Source: an uncultured Clostridia bacterium (GTDB lineage Bacteria; Bacillota; Clostridia; Oscillospirales; Ruminococcaceae). Taken from it: a DNA stretch of 64,000 nucleotides. Where the stretch lies: positions 62,001 to 126,000 of the forward strand of contig CANRAS010000004.1 in assembly GCA_947628655.1 (NCBI GenBank). Reading direction: 5' to 3'. A program made the translations under genes and the position numbers. Positions 41,949 to 50,607 of this stretch are shown here, one piece after another (the first letter of the stretch is position 1; every line of letters begins with the position of its first letter). The notes under the pieces are model-generated. The model was not told the DNA's origin, ran no database searches, and saw nothing but the letters and a program-made list of their open reading frames with translations.

Positions 41949-43037
41949 GTGTATTCAGATATAAAAAACGTTGCGAAAGAATTTTGTGATAAACTGCCTA
42001 AGCCCGCAATTATAATGGACGACAGTTTTAACTGCGTTTACAGTAATTGTCCGCGCCTTATCAAAGTCGGAAATTCTATGACGCAGGTTTTTATGAATAC
42101 TCTTACCAATACGATAAAAGAAACTACCGTTACAATTGCTTTGATAAAAGGGGTTTATTACAGCGCGCGGGTGATACCGATTGATGAATTGCTGTTTATT
42201 GTGGAACTTTTTGACGAGCCGACAATACATTCTTTGTGCGAAAACACAAATTTCTATGAAAGAATTTATACTGTTGCGGAACAGGTGGAACACAGTACAG
42301 GCGCGCTGTGGTCGGCGTGCGATATTATTACAGGAAAAATTGATTACAGAAATGATGTACACTCGGTTTTACAAAACGTTTTGGATTTTAAGAAATATCT
42401 TTTAAACATCAGTTCTGTAACGACAAATATTACAGAATACGCCAATATGGTTTTTCCCGAAAAAGGTTCAGAACCCGCTTTGATCAATATAAAGCAAATC
42501 GCGGCGGAAATGGTTGAGCGATGCAATACATTGCTCGCTCCGTCAAGAAGATACATAGATATTTTGTTTGACGATGAAGAGTTATACATCAAAGCCCACA
42601 CAAGGTATGTGATAAGCGCATTGATAAACGCGCTGCAAAACGCTTTGCTGTATTCTCCGAAAGCGTGTGTGCCGAATTTAAATATACGGCACAGCATTAT
42701 CGAAAATAAACCAATGGCAGTTATTCAGATTACAAACGAGAATAATATGTGCATTGATAAAAAGCACGGAGATGATTTGCTTAGGAATTTTACAAGTCAG
42801 CGTTCGGGTTTAGGTATTCCGATTATAAAGCGGTTTGTGAATATGTGCGGCGGGACTTTTTCGATTGATGACAATGACGGCAAGGTTTGTTTGATAATGA
42901 ATTTGCCTGCTGTTTCGGATACTGATACTTTAAACGGCGCTGCCGCGGTGAATACCGACAAGTTTGTGCTTTATACTACGAGAGTTCCCGATATTATAAT
43001 GCTTAAAATGATGGAAGTGAACGCTCTGTTTAGTTAA
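41949..43037 (+). CDS. HATPase_c-domain protein, degenerate sensor-kinase-like
   Basis: 362 residues from GTG 41949 (GGAGAG seven bases upstream; a TTG at 41934 overlaps that site). N-terminal region contains a PAS-like stretch (LPKPAIIMDDSFNCVYSNCP) followed by helices (about 95-170). The C-terminal ATPase domain has an N-box NALQNALLYSP and a G2-like SGLGIPIIKRFV followed by MCGGTFSI; the G1 DxGxG is replaced by TNENN, and no clear H-box is seen. It may be an ATP-binding partner or regulator rather than an active kinase. It is 17 bases after pepF and 134 bases before a complete two-component system. Confidence 0.65.
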   Translation: MYSDIKNVAKEFCDKLPKPAIIMDDSFNCVYSNCPRLIKVGNSMTQVFMNTLTNTIKETTVTIALIKGVYYSARVIPIDELLFIVELFDEPTIHSLCENTNFYERIYTVAEQVEHSTGALWSACDIITGKIDYRNDVHSVLQNVLDFKKYLLNISSVTTNITEYANMVFPEKGSEPALINIKQIAAEMVERCNTLLAPSRRYIDILFDDEELYIKAHTRYVISALINALQNALLYSPKACVPNLNIRHSIIENKPMAVIQITNENNMCIDKKHGDDLLRNFTSQRSGLGIPIIKRFVNMCGGTFSIDDNDGKVCLIMNLPAVSDTDTLNGAAAVNTDKFVLYTTRVPDIIMLKMMEVNALFS

Positions 43038-43171
43038 AGTCAGGTGTTTTGCAATATTCAGTTTGTTTTCACCTTGCTTTCATACTCGAACGGTATAATA
43101 TAGAATAAAATGGGTTAGTCTTATTTTTCTTGTTAAATAACCTTAATAATGAACATATAAGGAGTTATAAG

Positions 43172-43846
43172 ATGATTAAGTTACTTGTTGTAGATGATGA
43201 AGAGAATATCCGCGAGGTACTAAAGGAATATGCGGAGTTTGAGGGTATCGAAGTTGACGAGGCAAGCGACGGAATGAAAGCTATCGAAATGGCAAAGGCT
43301 AAAGACTACGACATAATTATTATGGACGTTATGTTGCCGCGCCTTGACGGTTATTCGGCTTGCAAGGAAATACGCAAGTTCAAACAAACACCTATGCTTA
43401 TGCTTTCGGCAAGGGGTGAAGAATATGACAAACTCCACGGCTTTGACGTGGGGATAGATGATTACGTCGTAAAACCGTTCTCTCCAAAAGAGGTTATGGC
43501 AAGAGTAAACGCTATTGTAAAGCGCAATTCAATGACGGGTTCGGCTGTTCCGAAAGAAGTTGAAAAATTCGAGGGACTTGAAATAAACTTTACGTCGCGC
43601 GACGTCTTTATTGACGGAAAGAAAGCCAATCTCACGCCGAAAGAATACGATTTGCTGTTCTATCTGGTGCGCAACAAGAATATCGCGCTTTCAAGAAACA
43701 AACTGCTTGAAGAAGTGTGGGGATATGATTTCTTCGGAGATGACCGCACGATAGATACGCATATAAAAATGCTTAGAAATAATTTGGGCGAATATCGCAA
43801 GTTTATCGTTACTTTGCGAGGGTTGGGGTATAAGTTCGAGGCGTAA
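43172..43846 (+). CDS. OmpR/PhoB-family response regulator
   Basis: 224 residues from ATG 43172 (AAGGAG site; the frame is open 14 codons further upstream). Receiver domain: acidic pair in VVDDEENIREVL, phosphorylated Asp in IIMDVMLPRLDGYSA, Ser in LMLSARGEE and Lys in DDYVVKPFSPKEV. C-terminal winged-helix DNA-binding domain: LTPKEYDLLFYLVRN, LLEEVWGYDFFGDDRTIDTH and VTLRGLGYKFEA. Two bases before its cognate kinase gene. The target genes are unknown. Confidence 0.95.
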   Translation: MIKLLVVDDEENIREVLKEYAEFEGIEVDEASDGMKAIEMAKAKDYDIIIMDVMLPRLDGYSACKEIRKFKQTPMLMLSARGEEYDKLHGFDVGIDDYVVKPFSPKEVMARVNAIVKRNSMTGSAVPKEVEKFEGLEINFTSRDVFIDGKKANLTPKEYDLLFYLVRNKNIALSRNKLLEEVWGYDFFGDDRTIDTHIKMLRNNLGEYRKFIVTLRGLGYKFEA

Positions 43847-43848
43847 GT

Positions 43849-45354
43849 ATGAATTGGTTCCGCAGCATAAAGGTTCGTGTGTGGGCGCTTTTTGAAGTAG
43901 TTGTAATAGCAATGCTTACATTCACCTATATTTTCCTTATTGCTCTGTTCCCTAATTTCTACGAGTGGATGAAAACCCATGAAATCACCGAATCCATGGA
44001 GATAATCGAGGAACATTGGACGGACAGCAACATTGCCTATATCATTAACGAACAAGCCGCACGAAAGAAAATGTATATCGAGATATACTTCCCGTCCGTG
44101 GAATATTCGTATATCGCAAACAGAATAGGCGGAAGTATGCCGCTGACTGTTCTTGAAAAGAAAAGTCTGCGCGATGAAGTAAGCAGTTCCGAAACAGGCA
44201 TTGTCTACAAGCGTTTTCGTGATGAATCCGAGGATAACTATGCTCTGCTTATGGGCAGTTACATCGGCGGTACGCAGGACCAGCCGCAGGCTTATATATT
44301 CATCTGCAACTATTTACAGCCGATAGGCACGACAGTCACTATCTTTGTTCGGCAGTTCTTTTTCGTCGGAATTATAATGATAGTTCTGACGATGTTTATG
44401 TCGATACTGTTCGCTAATCATATTTCCGAGCCTATTATCAAGATAAACCGTTCGGCAAAGGAACTTCCGCAGGGGAAATTCAGCGCGGAGATACGAAAGA
44501 ATGAATACGCCGAAATAGAACAGCTCACGGCAACGCTCACCACCGCGTCAAAGGAAATCTCGAAATCCGATGATTTGCGCCGCGAACTGATGTCGAATAT
44601 CTCGCACGACCTGCGCACTCCGCTTACGATGATAAAAGCATATGCGGAGATGATACGCGATATTTCTGGCGATAATCCCGAAAAGCGCGAACGTCACCTT
44701 AAAGTTATCATTGATGAAACGGACAGGCTTTCTTCGCTTGTAACAGATATTCTCGACCTTTCAAAACTTCAGGCGGGTGTTGCGGAAATACACCTTGAAA
44801 CCTTTAATTTCTCCGCAAGACTTTCGGGCGTTATCTCCCGATTTGATATTATGAAAGAAAAAGACGGCATTATCATTGACCTGCAAGCCGAGGACGATAT
44901 TCTTATAACCGCCGACATTACAAAACTTCAGCAGGTGGTGTATAATCTGATAAACAACGCCGTCACCTACTGCGGAGAGGACAGCACGGTTATAGTAAGG
45001 CTGTTCCGCAAGGAAAACGGTCTTGTGCGGTTTGAGGTAGAGGATCACGGCGAGGGCATTTCCGCAGAAAATCTGCCGTATATCTGGGACAGATATTATA
45101 AAGTAAGCGAACGCGACAGCACACATAAGCGCGCCAAAATGGGCAGCGGTATTGGGCTTTCAATCGTCAAAAGCGTACTTGAACAGCACAAGTTTGCGTT
45201 CGGCGCGGAAAGCGAACTAGGAAGGGGAAGTATCTTCTGGTTTGAGGCTCCCGAGTTCATAAAAAATCCAATGCAGTCTCAAACTCCGAAACCCACTCAT
45301 TTGAGGAGATTGCTCCCCGAAAAATGGCACGACAATAAGAAAGATACAAAATAA
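43849..45354 (+). CDS. Membrane sensor histidine kinase
   Basis: 501 residues. Two membrane segments (WALFEVVVIAMLTFTYIFLI and FFFVGIIMIVLTMFMSILFA) enclose an extracellular sensor domain of about 140 residues. A HAMP linker follows (ANHISEPIIKINRSAKELP), then the H-box LMSNISHDLRTPLTMIKAYA, N-box NLINNAVTYCG, G1 VEDHGEGIS, F-box IWDRYYK and G2 MGSGIGLSIVKSVL. Complete and probably active. Forms a two-component system with the preceding regulator; a 13-bp bidirectional terminator follows. Confidence 0.95.
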   Translation: MNWFRSIKVRVWALFEVVVIAMLTFTYIFLIALFPNFYEWMKTHEITESMEIIEEHWTDSNIAYIINEQAARKKMYIEIYFPSVEYSYIANRIGGSMPLTVLEKKSLRDEVSSSETGIVYKRFRDESEDNYALLMGSYIGGTQDQPQAYIFICNYLQPIGTTVTIFVRQFFFVGIIMIVLTMFMSILFANHISEPIIKINRSAKELPQGKFSAEIRKNEYAEIEQLTATLTTASKEISKSDDLRRELMSNISHDLRTPLTMIKAYAEMIRDISGDNPEKRERHLKVIIDETDRLSSLVTDILDLSKLQAGVAEIHLETFNFSARLSGVISRFDIMKEKDGIIIDLQAEDDILITADITKLQQVVYNLINNAVTYCGEDSTVIVRLFRKENGLVRFEVEDHGEGISAENLPYIWDRYYKVSERDSTHKRAKMGSGIGLSIVKSVLEQHKFAFGAESELGRGSIFWFEAPEFIKNPMQSQTPKPTHLRRLLPEKWHDNKKDTK

Positions 45355-45359
45355 GTGTA

Positions 45360-45395
45360 AAATAAGCGACAGAGAATTTCTACTGTCGCTTATTT
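45360..45395. terminator. Bidirectional terminator between the kinase gene and argF
   Basis: AAATAAGCGACAG (45360-45372) pairs perfectly with CTGTCGCTTATTT (45383-45395) over a 10-base loop, between convergent genes. Confidence 0.85.
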
Positions 45396-45409
45396 CTGTT
45401 ACAATGCCG

Positions 45410-46324
45410 TTAGTTCTTGCCCATCAAGCGCACCATAACCGCCTTTTGCGCGTGCAGGCGGTTTTCCGCCTCGTCGAATATTTCGTTTGCGTGCGCCTCA
45501 AATACTTCCTCGGTTATTTCCTCCTCGCGGTGTGCGGGCAGGCAATGAAGAACGATAGCGTCGGACTTCGCAGCGCTCATAATGTCGCTGTTTATCTGAT
45601 AAATTCCCTCAAATACGGCTTTGCGTTTTGCGAACTCGCCCTCTTGACCCATTGACGCCCAAACATCGGTATAAAGCGCGTCGGCGTCTGCCGCCGCCTC
45701 TTTCGGGTCGGCGGTGAGTTTAAATTTATCGCCGTATTCCTTAGCAAATGCGAGGACTTTTTCATCTGGGTGATAGCCGTCGGGGCAGGCGAGAGATACG
45801 CTCATACCGCACTTTAATGCGCCTACCGTAAGTGAGTTCGCCATATTGTTCCCGTCGCCGATATAGCAGAATTTAAGACCGTCTAATTTATTCTTGTATT
45901 CGCGTATAGTCTGTAAATCCGCAAGCACCTGACACGGGTGGCAGAAATCCGTAAGACCGTTTATTATCGGAATAGTGCCGTACTCGGCTAAATCTTCAAC
46001 CTCTTTCTGCGCAAACGTGCGTATCATAATGCCGTTCAGATAGCGCGACAGAACGCGCGCGGTATCCTGAACAGGCTCGCCGCGCCCGATTTGCAAGTCG
46101 CGCGACGACAAAAACAGCGCCTGCCCGCCTAACTGATACATTCCCGTTTCAAAAGAAACGCGCGTGCGCGTCGAGGATTTCTGGAATATCATTCCCAGCG
46201 TCATACCCTTTAAGTATTCGTGTGCAATGCCGTGTTTCTGCTCATATTTAAGCTGGTCGGCAAGGTTCAGCAAATCAATTATTTCCTCCGTCGAGAGGTC
46301 AAGCAGTTTCAATAAGTGTTTCAT
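45410..46324 (-). CDS. argF: Ornithine carbamoyltransferase
   Basis: 304 residues. Converts ornithine and carbamoyl phosphate to citrulline. Motifs: carbamoyl-phosphate binding SSTRTRVSFETG, FCHPCQVLADLQTI, and the ornithine-binding HCLPAHREEEI; the C-terminal domain has the Rossmann-like CYIGDGNNMANSLTVGAL. Last gene of the minus-strand arg cluster, 34 bases after argD, ending at the bidirectional terminator. The biosynthetic role is implied by context; a catabolic version would look similar but the cluster has no arcA or arcC. Confidence 0.95.
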   Translation of the reverse strand: MKHLLKLLDLSTEEIIDLLNLADQLKYEQKHGIAHEYLKGMTLGMIFQKSSTRTRVSFETGMYQLGGQALFLSSRDLQIGRGEPVQDTARVLSRYLNGIMIRTFAQKEVEDLAEYGTIPIINGLTDFCHPCQVLADLQTIREYKNKLDGLKFCYIGDGNNMANSLTVGALKCGMSVSLACPDGYHPDEKVLAFAKEYGDKFKLTADPKEAAADADALYTDVWASMGQEGEFAKRKAVFEGIYQINSDIMSAAKSDAIVLHCLPAHREEEITEEVFEAHANEIFDEAENRLHAQKAVMVRLMGKN

Positions 46325-46358
46325 TTCAAAATTTCCTTTCTGTAAAGCTATCGGTATA

Positions 46359-47531
46359 TCAAGCCAAAATCTCGCTTATAATCTTAATTCCCGCGTCGAT
46401 TTCCTCATAAGAAATCGTAAGAGGCGGCAAAAGGCGCACTTTTTCTTTTGCGGAAAGCAAAAGCAGTCCTTTATCAAGAGCCGACTTTACAACGTCTGCG
46501 GCGTTCTTTGATTTAAGGGTAATTCCTATCATCAAGCCAATTCCCGAAATTGATTTTACTTCGGGGATTTTTGAAAGCTCACAGCGGAAATGCTCGCCTT
46601 TCTTCTGCACCTCTTCGAGAAATCCGTCGGAACTTACTTTATTAAGAACCGCCAATCCTCCCGCGCAGCTTATCGGGTTTCCTCCGAAAGTAGAGCCGTG
46701 CGTACCTTTGGTTAAGACATTCGCGCATTTTTTCCCCGCAAGGCACGCTCCGACAGGAACACCGCCCGCAAGTCCTTTTGCAAGCGTAGTAATATCCGTT
46801 TTTTTGTTGTAATTCTCCCCGCAGAGGAATTTCCCCGTTCTGCCTACTCCCGTTTGGACTTCATCGGCGATAGTGAGAACGTCTTTTTCCTCGCAGAGTT
46901 TGAAAATCTCGTCCACGAATTTTTCGTCAAGGTTCATAACACCGCCCTCGCCCTGAATGTACTCAAACATCACGGCGCACACGGTATCGTCCAGCTTTTC
47001 GCGCAGGTCGTCGATGTTGTTCGCCTCGACGTATTTAAAGCCGTCCACGAAAGGGAAGAAGTAATTGTGAAAAACGTCCTGCCCTGTTGCGGAAAGCGTA
47101 CAGAGCGTTCTTCCGTGAAACGAGTTTACAAGCGTTATGATGTTGTAACGGTTGCTCCCGTACTTGTCAAAGCTGTATTTACGCGCGATTTTTATTGCGC
47201 ACTCGTTAGCCTCCGCACCCGAATTTCCGAAAAAGACGGAGGAATATCCCGTCATTTGGCAGAGTTTTTCGGCAAAATCCGCCTGAACCTTTGTATAATA
47301 GTAATTCGACGTATGCTGAATTTTATGCGCCTGACTGCAAATCGCCCCGACCCATTCATCATTGCAATACCCTAAAGAATTTGCGCCTATTCCCGCGCCG
47401 AAATCTATGTACTTCCTGCCCGCGTCGTCAACCGCAACCTCGTGCGCTCCCTTGTCCATAACGACATCATAACGACCGTATGTCGGCATAACGTATTTGT
47501 TGAACTGCTCAATCGTATTATTTTCGCTCAT
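46359..47531 (-). CDS. argD: Acetylornithine aminotransferase
   Basis: 390 residues, PLP-dependent class III aminotransferase. Converts N-acetylglutamate semialdehyde to N-acetylornithine using glutamate. Motifs: YIDFGAGIGANSLGYCN, FGNSGAEANECAIKIAR, FHGRTL, MFEYIQGEGGV, IADEVQTGVGRTGKF, the PLP Lys in TLAKGLAGGVPVGA, and THGSTFGGNPISCAGG. It lies nine bases after argB in the arg operon. Confidence 0.95.
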   Translation of the reverse strand: MSENNTIEQFNKYVMPTYGRYDVVMDKGAHEVAVDDAGRKYIDFGAGIGANSLGYCNDEWVGAICSQAHKIQHTSNYYYTKVQADFAEKLCQMTGYSSVFFGNSGAEANECAIKIARKYSFDKYGSNRYNIITLVNSFHGRTLCTLSATGQDVFHNYFFPFVDGFKYVEANNIDDLREKLDDTVCAVMFEYIQGEGGVMNLDEKFVDEIFKLCEEKDVLTIADEVQTGVGRTGKFLCGENYNKKTDITTLAKGLAGGVPVGACLAGKKCANVLTKGTHGSTFGGNPISCAGGLAVLNKVSSDGFLEEVQKKGEHFRCELSKIPEVKSISGIGLMIGITLKSKNAADVVKSALDKGLLLLSAKEKVRLLPPLTISYEEIDAGIKIISEILA

Positions 47532-47540
47532 TTTATCACC

Positions 47541-48395
47541 TCATGCAACTATCATTGTACCCGCGCCGATGTCTGTAAGAAGTTCTATAAGTATCGAATG
47601 CGGAATACGTCCGTCTATTATATTCGCCTGCGAAACTCCTCGTCTTACTGCCTCAACACAGCAGTCTATTTTCGGGATCATACCGCCCGAAATAACTCCC
47701 TGTTTTTTCAAGTAAGGCACTTCGCTTACGCCGACTTCTCTTATAAGTGTGTTCTCGTCGTCCTTATCCTCCAGCAATCCCTTTATATCCGTTAAGAGAA
47801 TAAGCGATGGCGCTTTCATTTCCGCGGCAATTCGCGCGGCGGCGGTGTCGGCGTTTATGTTGTAAACCGTCCCGTCTTTTCCGCGCCCGACGGTTGAAAT
47901 AACGGGAATATACCCGCAGTCAAGCGCGTTTTGTATTATTTCGGGATTTACCGCCGTTATCTCGCCCACATATCCCATATCGGGATTAAGCTGTTCCGCA
48001 ACAATCAGTTCACCGTCAATCCCGCATAAGCCTATTGCCTTTCCGCCGTGACTTGCAAGCATTGAAACAAGGTTTTTGTTTACCTTTCCTGCAAGCACCA
48101 TTTGAACAATATCAATGGTTTCTTCATCGGTATAGCGAAGTCCGTTCACAAATTCGCTTTTCTTTCCTATTTTGTTTAACATCTCGTTTATTTCGGGACC
48201 GCCGCCGTGAACCAATACCACCTTTATTCCCACGAGAGAAAGCAGTACAATATCCTCCATAACAGCCTGTTTCAGAGTATCGTTTGTCATCGCGTTGCCG
48301 CCGTATTTTACGACGACTACCTTGTTGTTGTACTTCTGCAAGTAGGGCAGAGCCTCTACCATTACATTTGCGCGAACATCATAATCTATCTGCAT
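47541..48395 (-). CDS. argB: N-acetylglutamate kinase
   Basis: 284 residues, GAGG site. Phosphorylates N-acetylglutamate, the usual control point of arginine synthesis. Motifs: VVVKYGGNAM, VVLVHGGGPEINEML, TVGRGKDGTVYNINADTAAA, SLILLTDIKGLLED and GGMIPKIDCCVEAVRRGV. An arginine-sensitive N-terminal helix is plausible here (IDYDVRANVMVEALPYLQKY), suggesting feedback inhibition. It is 20 bases after argJ. Confidence 0.95.
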   Translation of the reverse strand: MQIDYDVRANVMVEALPYLQKYNNKVVVVKYGGNAMTNDTLKQAVMEDIVLLSLVGIKVVLVHGGGPEINEMLNKIGKKSEFVNGLRYTDEETIDIVQMVLAGKVNKNLVSMLASHGGKAIGLCGIDGELIVAEQLNPDMGYVGEITAVNPEIIQNALDCGYIPVISTVGRGKDGTVYNINADTAAARIAAEMKAPSLILLTDIKGLLEDKDDENTLIREVGVSEVPYLKKQGVISGGMIPKIDCCVEAVRRGVSQANIIDGRIPHSILIELLTDIGAGTMIVA

Positions 48396-48415
48396 TTTTA
48401 TACCTCTTTATTCAA

Positions 48416-49651
48416 TCAAGTTCTGTACTCCGCGTTGATTTTCACATAATCAAACGTAAGGTCGCACCCCCATGCGACGGCGCTTTCCGTGCCGCAATGC
48501 AGGTCAACGAGTATCTTTATCTCGTCCTGCGACAATATCTCCTTTGCAACGTCCTCGGAAAATTTAATTCCCGCGTTATCAACGCAAACCGTCATTTTTC
48601 CTTTCTCGCTCGCAAGTTCAACGGAAGTTCTTGAAACGTCAAAATCGCCCTCTGCATAGCCTACCGCGCACATTATCCGTCCCCAATTCGCGTCAGCCGC
48701 GAACAGCGCCGCCTTGACAAGGCTCGACGAAATAACCGACCTTGCGACAGAACGCGCGATTTTTTCGGTAGGAGCGTTGTTTACTATACATTCAAGCAAT
48801 TTTGTCGCGCCCTCGCCGTCGCGCGCGGTTTCTCTCGCCAAATTCATCATTACGGCATACAGAGCGTTCACAAACAGTTCGTAGTTCTTATCCTCGCAGA
48901 TTATCTGTTTGTTCTTGGCAAGCCCCGACGACATCAGGAATATGCTGTCGTTTGTCGAGGTGTCGCCGTCAATGCAAACCATATTGTATGTCAGAGAATT
49001 TACCTTGCGCAGAGCCTTTTCGAGAAGTTCCTGCTCTATTGCTACGTCTGTTGTGATAAACGCGAGCATAGTCGCCATATTCGGGTTTATCATTCCGCTG
49101 CCCTTTGAAATCCCGCCGACGTGGCATTTTCTGTTGTCCATTAAAAATTCCACCGCGACTTCTTTTTTGCGCGTATCGGTCGTCATAATTGCCTCAACCG
49201 CGTCGGAGCTGTTTTTCTTTGAAAGAGATTTCGTAAGCGTCGGTATCATAATCCGTATGGGCTTTATATCAAGTTTTTGTCCGATAACGCCCGTTGAACC
49301 GACAAGCACGTCGTTCTCGTCAATATCAAGAGCCTGCGCCGTAAGCCGGCACATTTCCTCCGCTATCTCAACTCCGTCGGGGTTGCAGGTATTGGCATTT
49401 CCGCTGTTTACGATTATCGCCTGCGCAAATCCGTCCTTTAAATGCTCTTTTGAAACGATAATAGGCGCGCCTTTCACCTTGTTTGAAGTGAACAGCGCCG
49501 CCGTTTTGCAGCGTTCCGCGCAGTATATCATCGCAAGGTCGCGTTTTGTCGTGTTTCCCGCTTTTATTCCCGCGATAACGCCGCCCGCCGTAAAGCCCTC
49601 CGCCGCGCACACTCCGCCGTCTATAAATTCGTAACCCTTAAATTTAACCAT
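48416..49651 (-). CDS. argJ: Bifunctional ornithine acetyltransferase/N-acetylglutamate synthase
   Basis: 411 residues from ATG 49651; a TTG four codons earlier overlaps the GGAGG site. It transfers the acetyl group from N-acetylornithine to glutamate and can also use acetyl-CoA, recycling acetyl groups. Ntn-type autocleavage occurs before the Thr of MINPNMATMLAFITTD; other markers are VNSGNANTC, GSTGVIGQKL, CIDGDTSTND and GEGATKLLEC. The window's set lacks argA and argE, consistent with the cyclic pathway. Confidence 0.95.
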   Translation of the reverse strand: MVKFKGYEFIDGGVCAAEGFTAGGVIAGIKAGNTTKRDLAMIYCAERCKTAALFTSNKVKGAPIIVSKEHLKDGFAQAIIVNSGNANTCNPDGVEIAEEMCRLTAQALDIDENDVLVGSTGVIGQKLDIKPIRIMIPTLTKSLSKKNSSDAVEAIMTTDTRKKEVAVEFLMDNRKCHVGGISKGSGMINPNMATMLAFITTDVAIEQELLEKALRKVNSLTYNMVCIDGDTSTNDSIFLMSSGLAKNKQIICEDKNYELFVNALYAVMMNLARETARDGEGATKLLECIVNNAPTEKIARSVARSVISSSLVKAALFAADANWGRIMCAVGYAEGDFDVSRTSVELASEKGKMTVCVDNAGIKFSEDVAKEILSQDEIKILVDLHCGTESAVAWGCDLTFDYVKINAEYRT

Positions 49652-49674
49652 ATTTTCCTCCAAAATTCCTTTAT

Positions 49675-50607
49675 TTATATAAGCCCTGTTTTCTCGTCAA
49701 TGCCCATCATAATGTTAAGGCATTGAACAGCCGCGCCGCTGGCTCCCTTGCCTAAGTTGTCGAGCCGTGAACAGATTATAAGATTATCTTCACTTCCGTT
49801 CACGAAAATCTCCATCATATTTGTTCCGCTAAGGTTGTTAGAGCCTAAAAAGCCGTCGGCAGGTTCGCCGTCGGGCATAACCTTTACAAAATATTCGTCT
49901 GCGTAATAATCCGAAAGCGCTTTTCTTATATCTGACGCGGAATATCTTTTTGATAGAAGTCTTGTGCAGATTGGCAGTGAAACGACCATTCCGCTGAAAA
50001 AGTCGCATATCAGCGGGTTGAATGACGGAGCGTATTCCAATCCGCATATCTTCTGCATTTCGGGAAGATGTTTATGTTGCTGACTTAAAGCATATTGACG
50101 CGGACTGTCGAGTTCGGCGGGTCTGTCGGGGTTTTCATACTGCGCTATGCCTTTCTTTCCCGCGCCGCTGTATCCCGATACCGCGTGAACGCTTACGGGA
50201 TAATCGGCGGGCATTATGCCGAGTTTAACAAGAGGGTAGACCATAGACGCGAACCCGCTTGCATAACAGCCCGGAACAGCCACGCGATTGCTTTTTTCTA
50301 TTTTTTCCCGAAACTCTTTCCCCAATTCGGGAAATCCGTATGCCCACGCGGGGTTTGTTCGGTGCGCGGTGGAGGCGTCAATGATACGCACGTTATCTCC
50401 CGCCATTGCGACTGCCTCTTTTGCCGCCGCGTCGGGCAGGCATAGGAACGTGTAATCGGAGGAGTTTATCATCTTCCGCCGTTCGTCTGCGTCTTTTCGC
50501 TTTTCTTCCGCAATCTTCAGCAGTTCAATGTCATTTCTTCCGCTGAAACGTTCCAGAATTTTAAGCCCCGTAGTGCCTTCTTGCCCGTCTATATAAACCT
50601 TAACCAT
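49675..50607 (-). CDS. argC: N-acetyl-gamma-glutamyl-phosphate reductase
   Basis: 310 residues, AAGGAG site. NADPH-dependent reduction of N-acetylglutamyl phosphate. Short ArgC form (type 2), with YIDGQEGTTGLKILERF at the N-terminus, catalytic Cys in AVPGCYASGFASM, and the late LIICSRLDNLGKGASGAAVQ. The start overlaps argH's end by eight bases. It precedes argJ, argB, argD and argF in order. Confidence 0.95.
   Translation of the reverse strand: MVKVYIDGQEGTTGLKILERFSGRNDIELLKIAEEKRKDADERRKMINSSDYTFLCLPDAAAKEAVAMAGDNVRIIDASTAHRTNPAWAYGFPELGKEFREKIEKSNRVAVPGCYASGFASMVYPLVKLGIMPADYPVSVHAVSGYSGAGKKGIAQYENPDRPAELDSPRQYALSQQHKHLPEMQKICGLEYAPSFNPLICDFFSGMVVSLPICTRLLSKRYSASDIRKALSDYYADEYFVKVMPDGEPADGFLGSNNLSGTNMMEIFVNGSEDNLIICSRLDNLGKGASGAAVQCLNIMMGIDEKTGLI

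Noticed and set aside
43060-43115. Promoter for the response-regulator gene
   Set aside because: TATAAT at 43094-43099 has only a weakly matching -35 (TTGCTT at 14-base spacing), so I do not list it.
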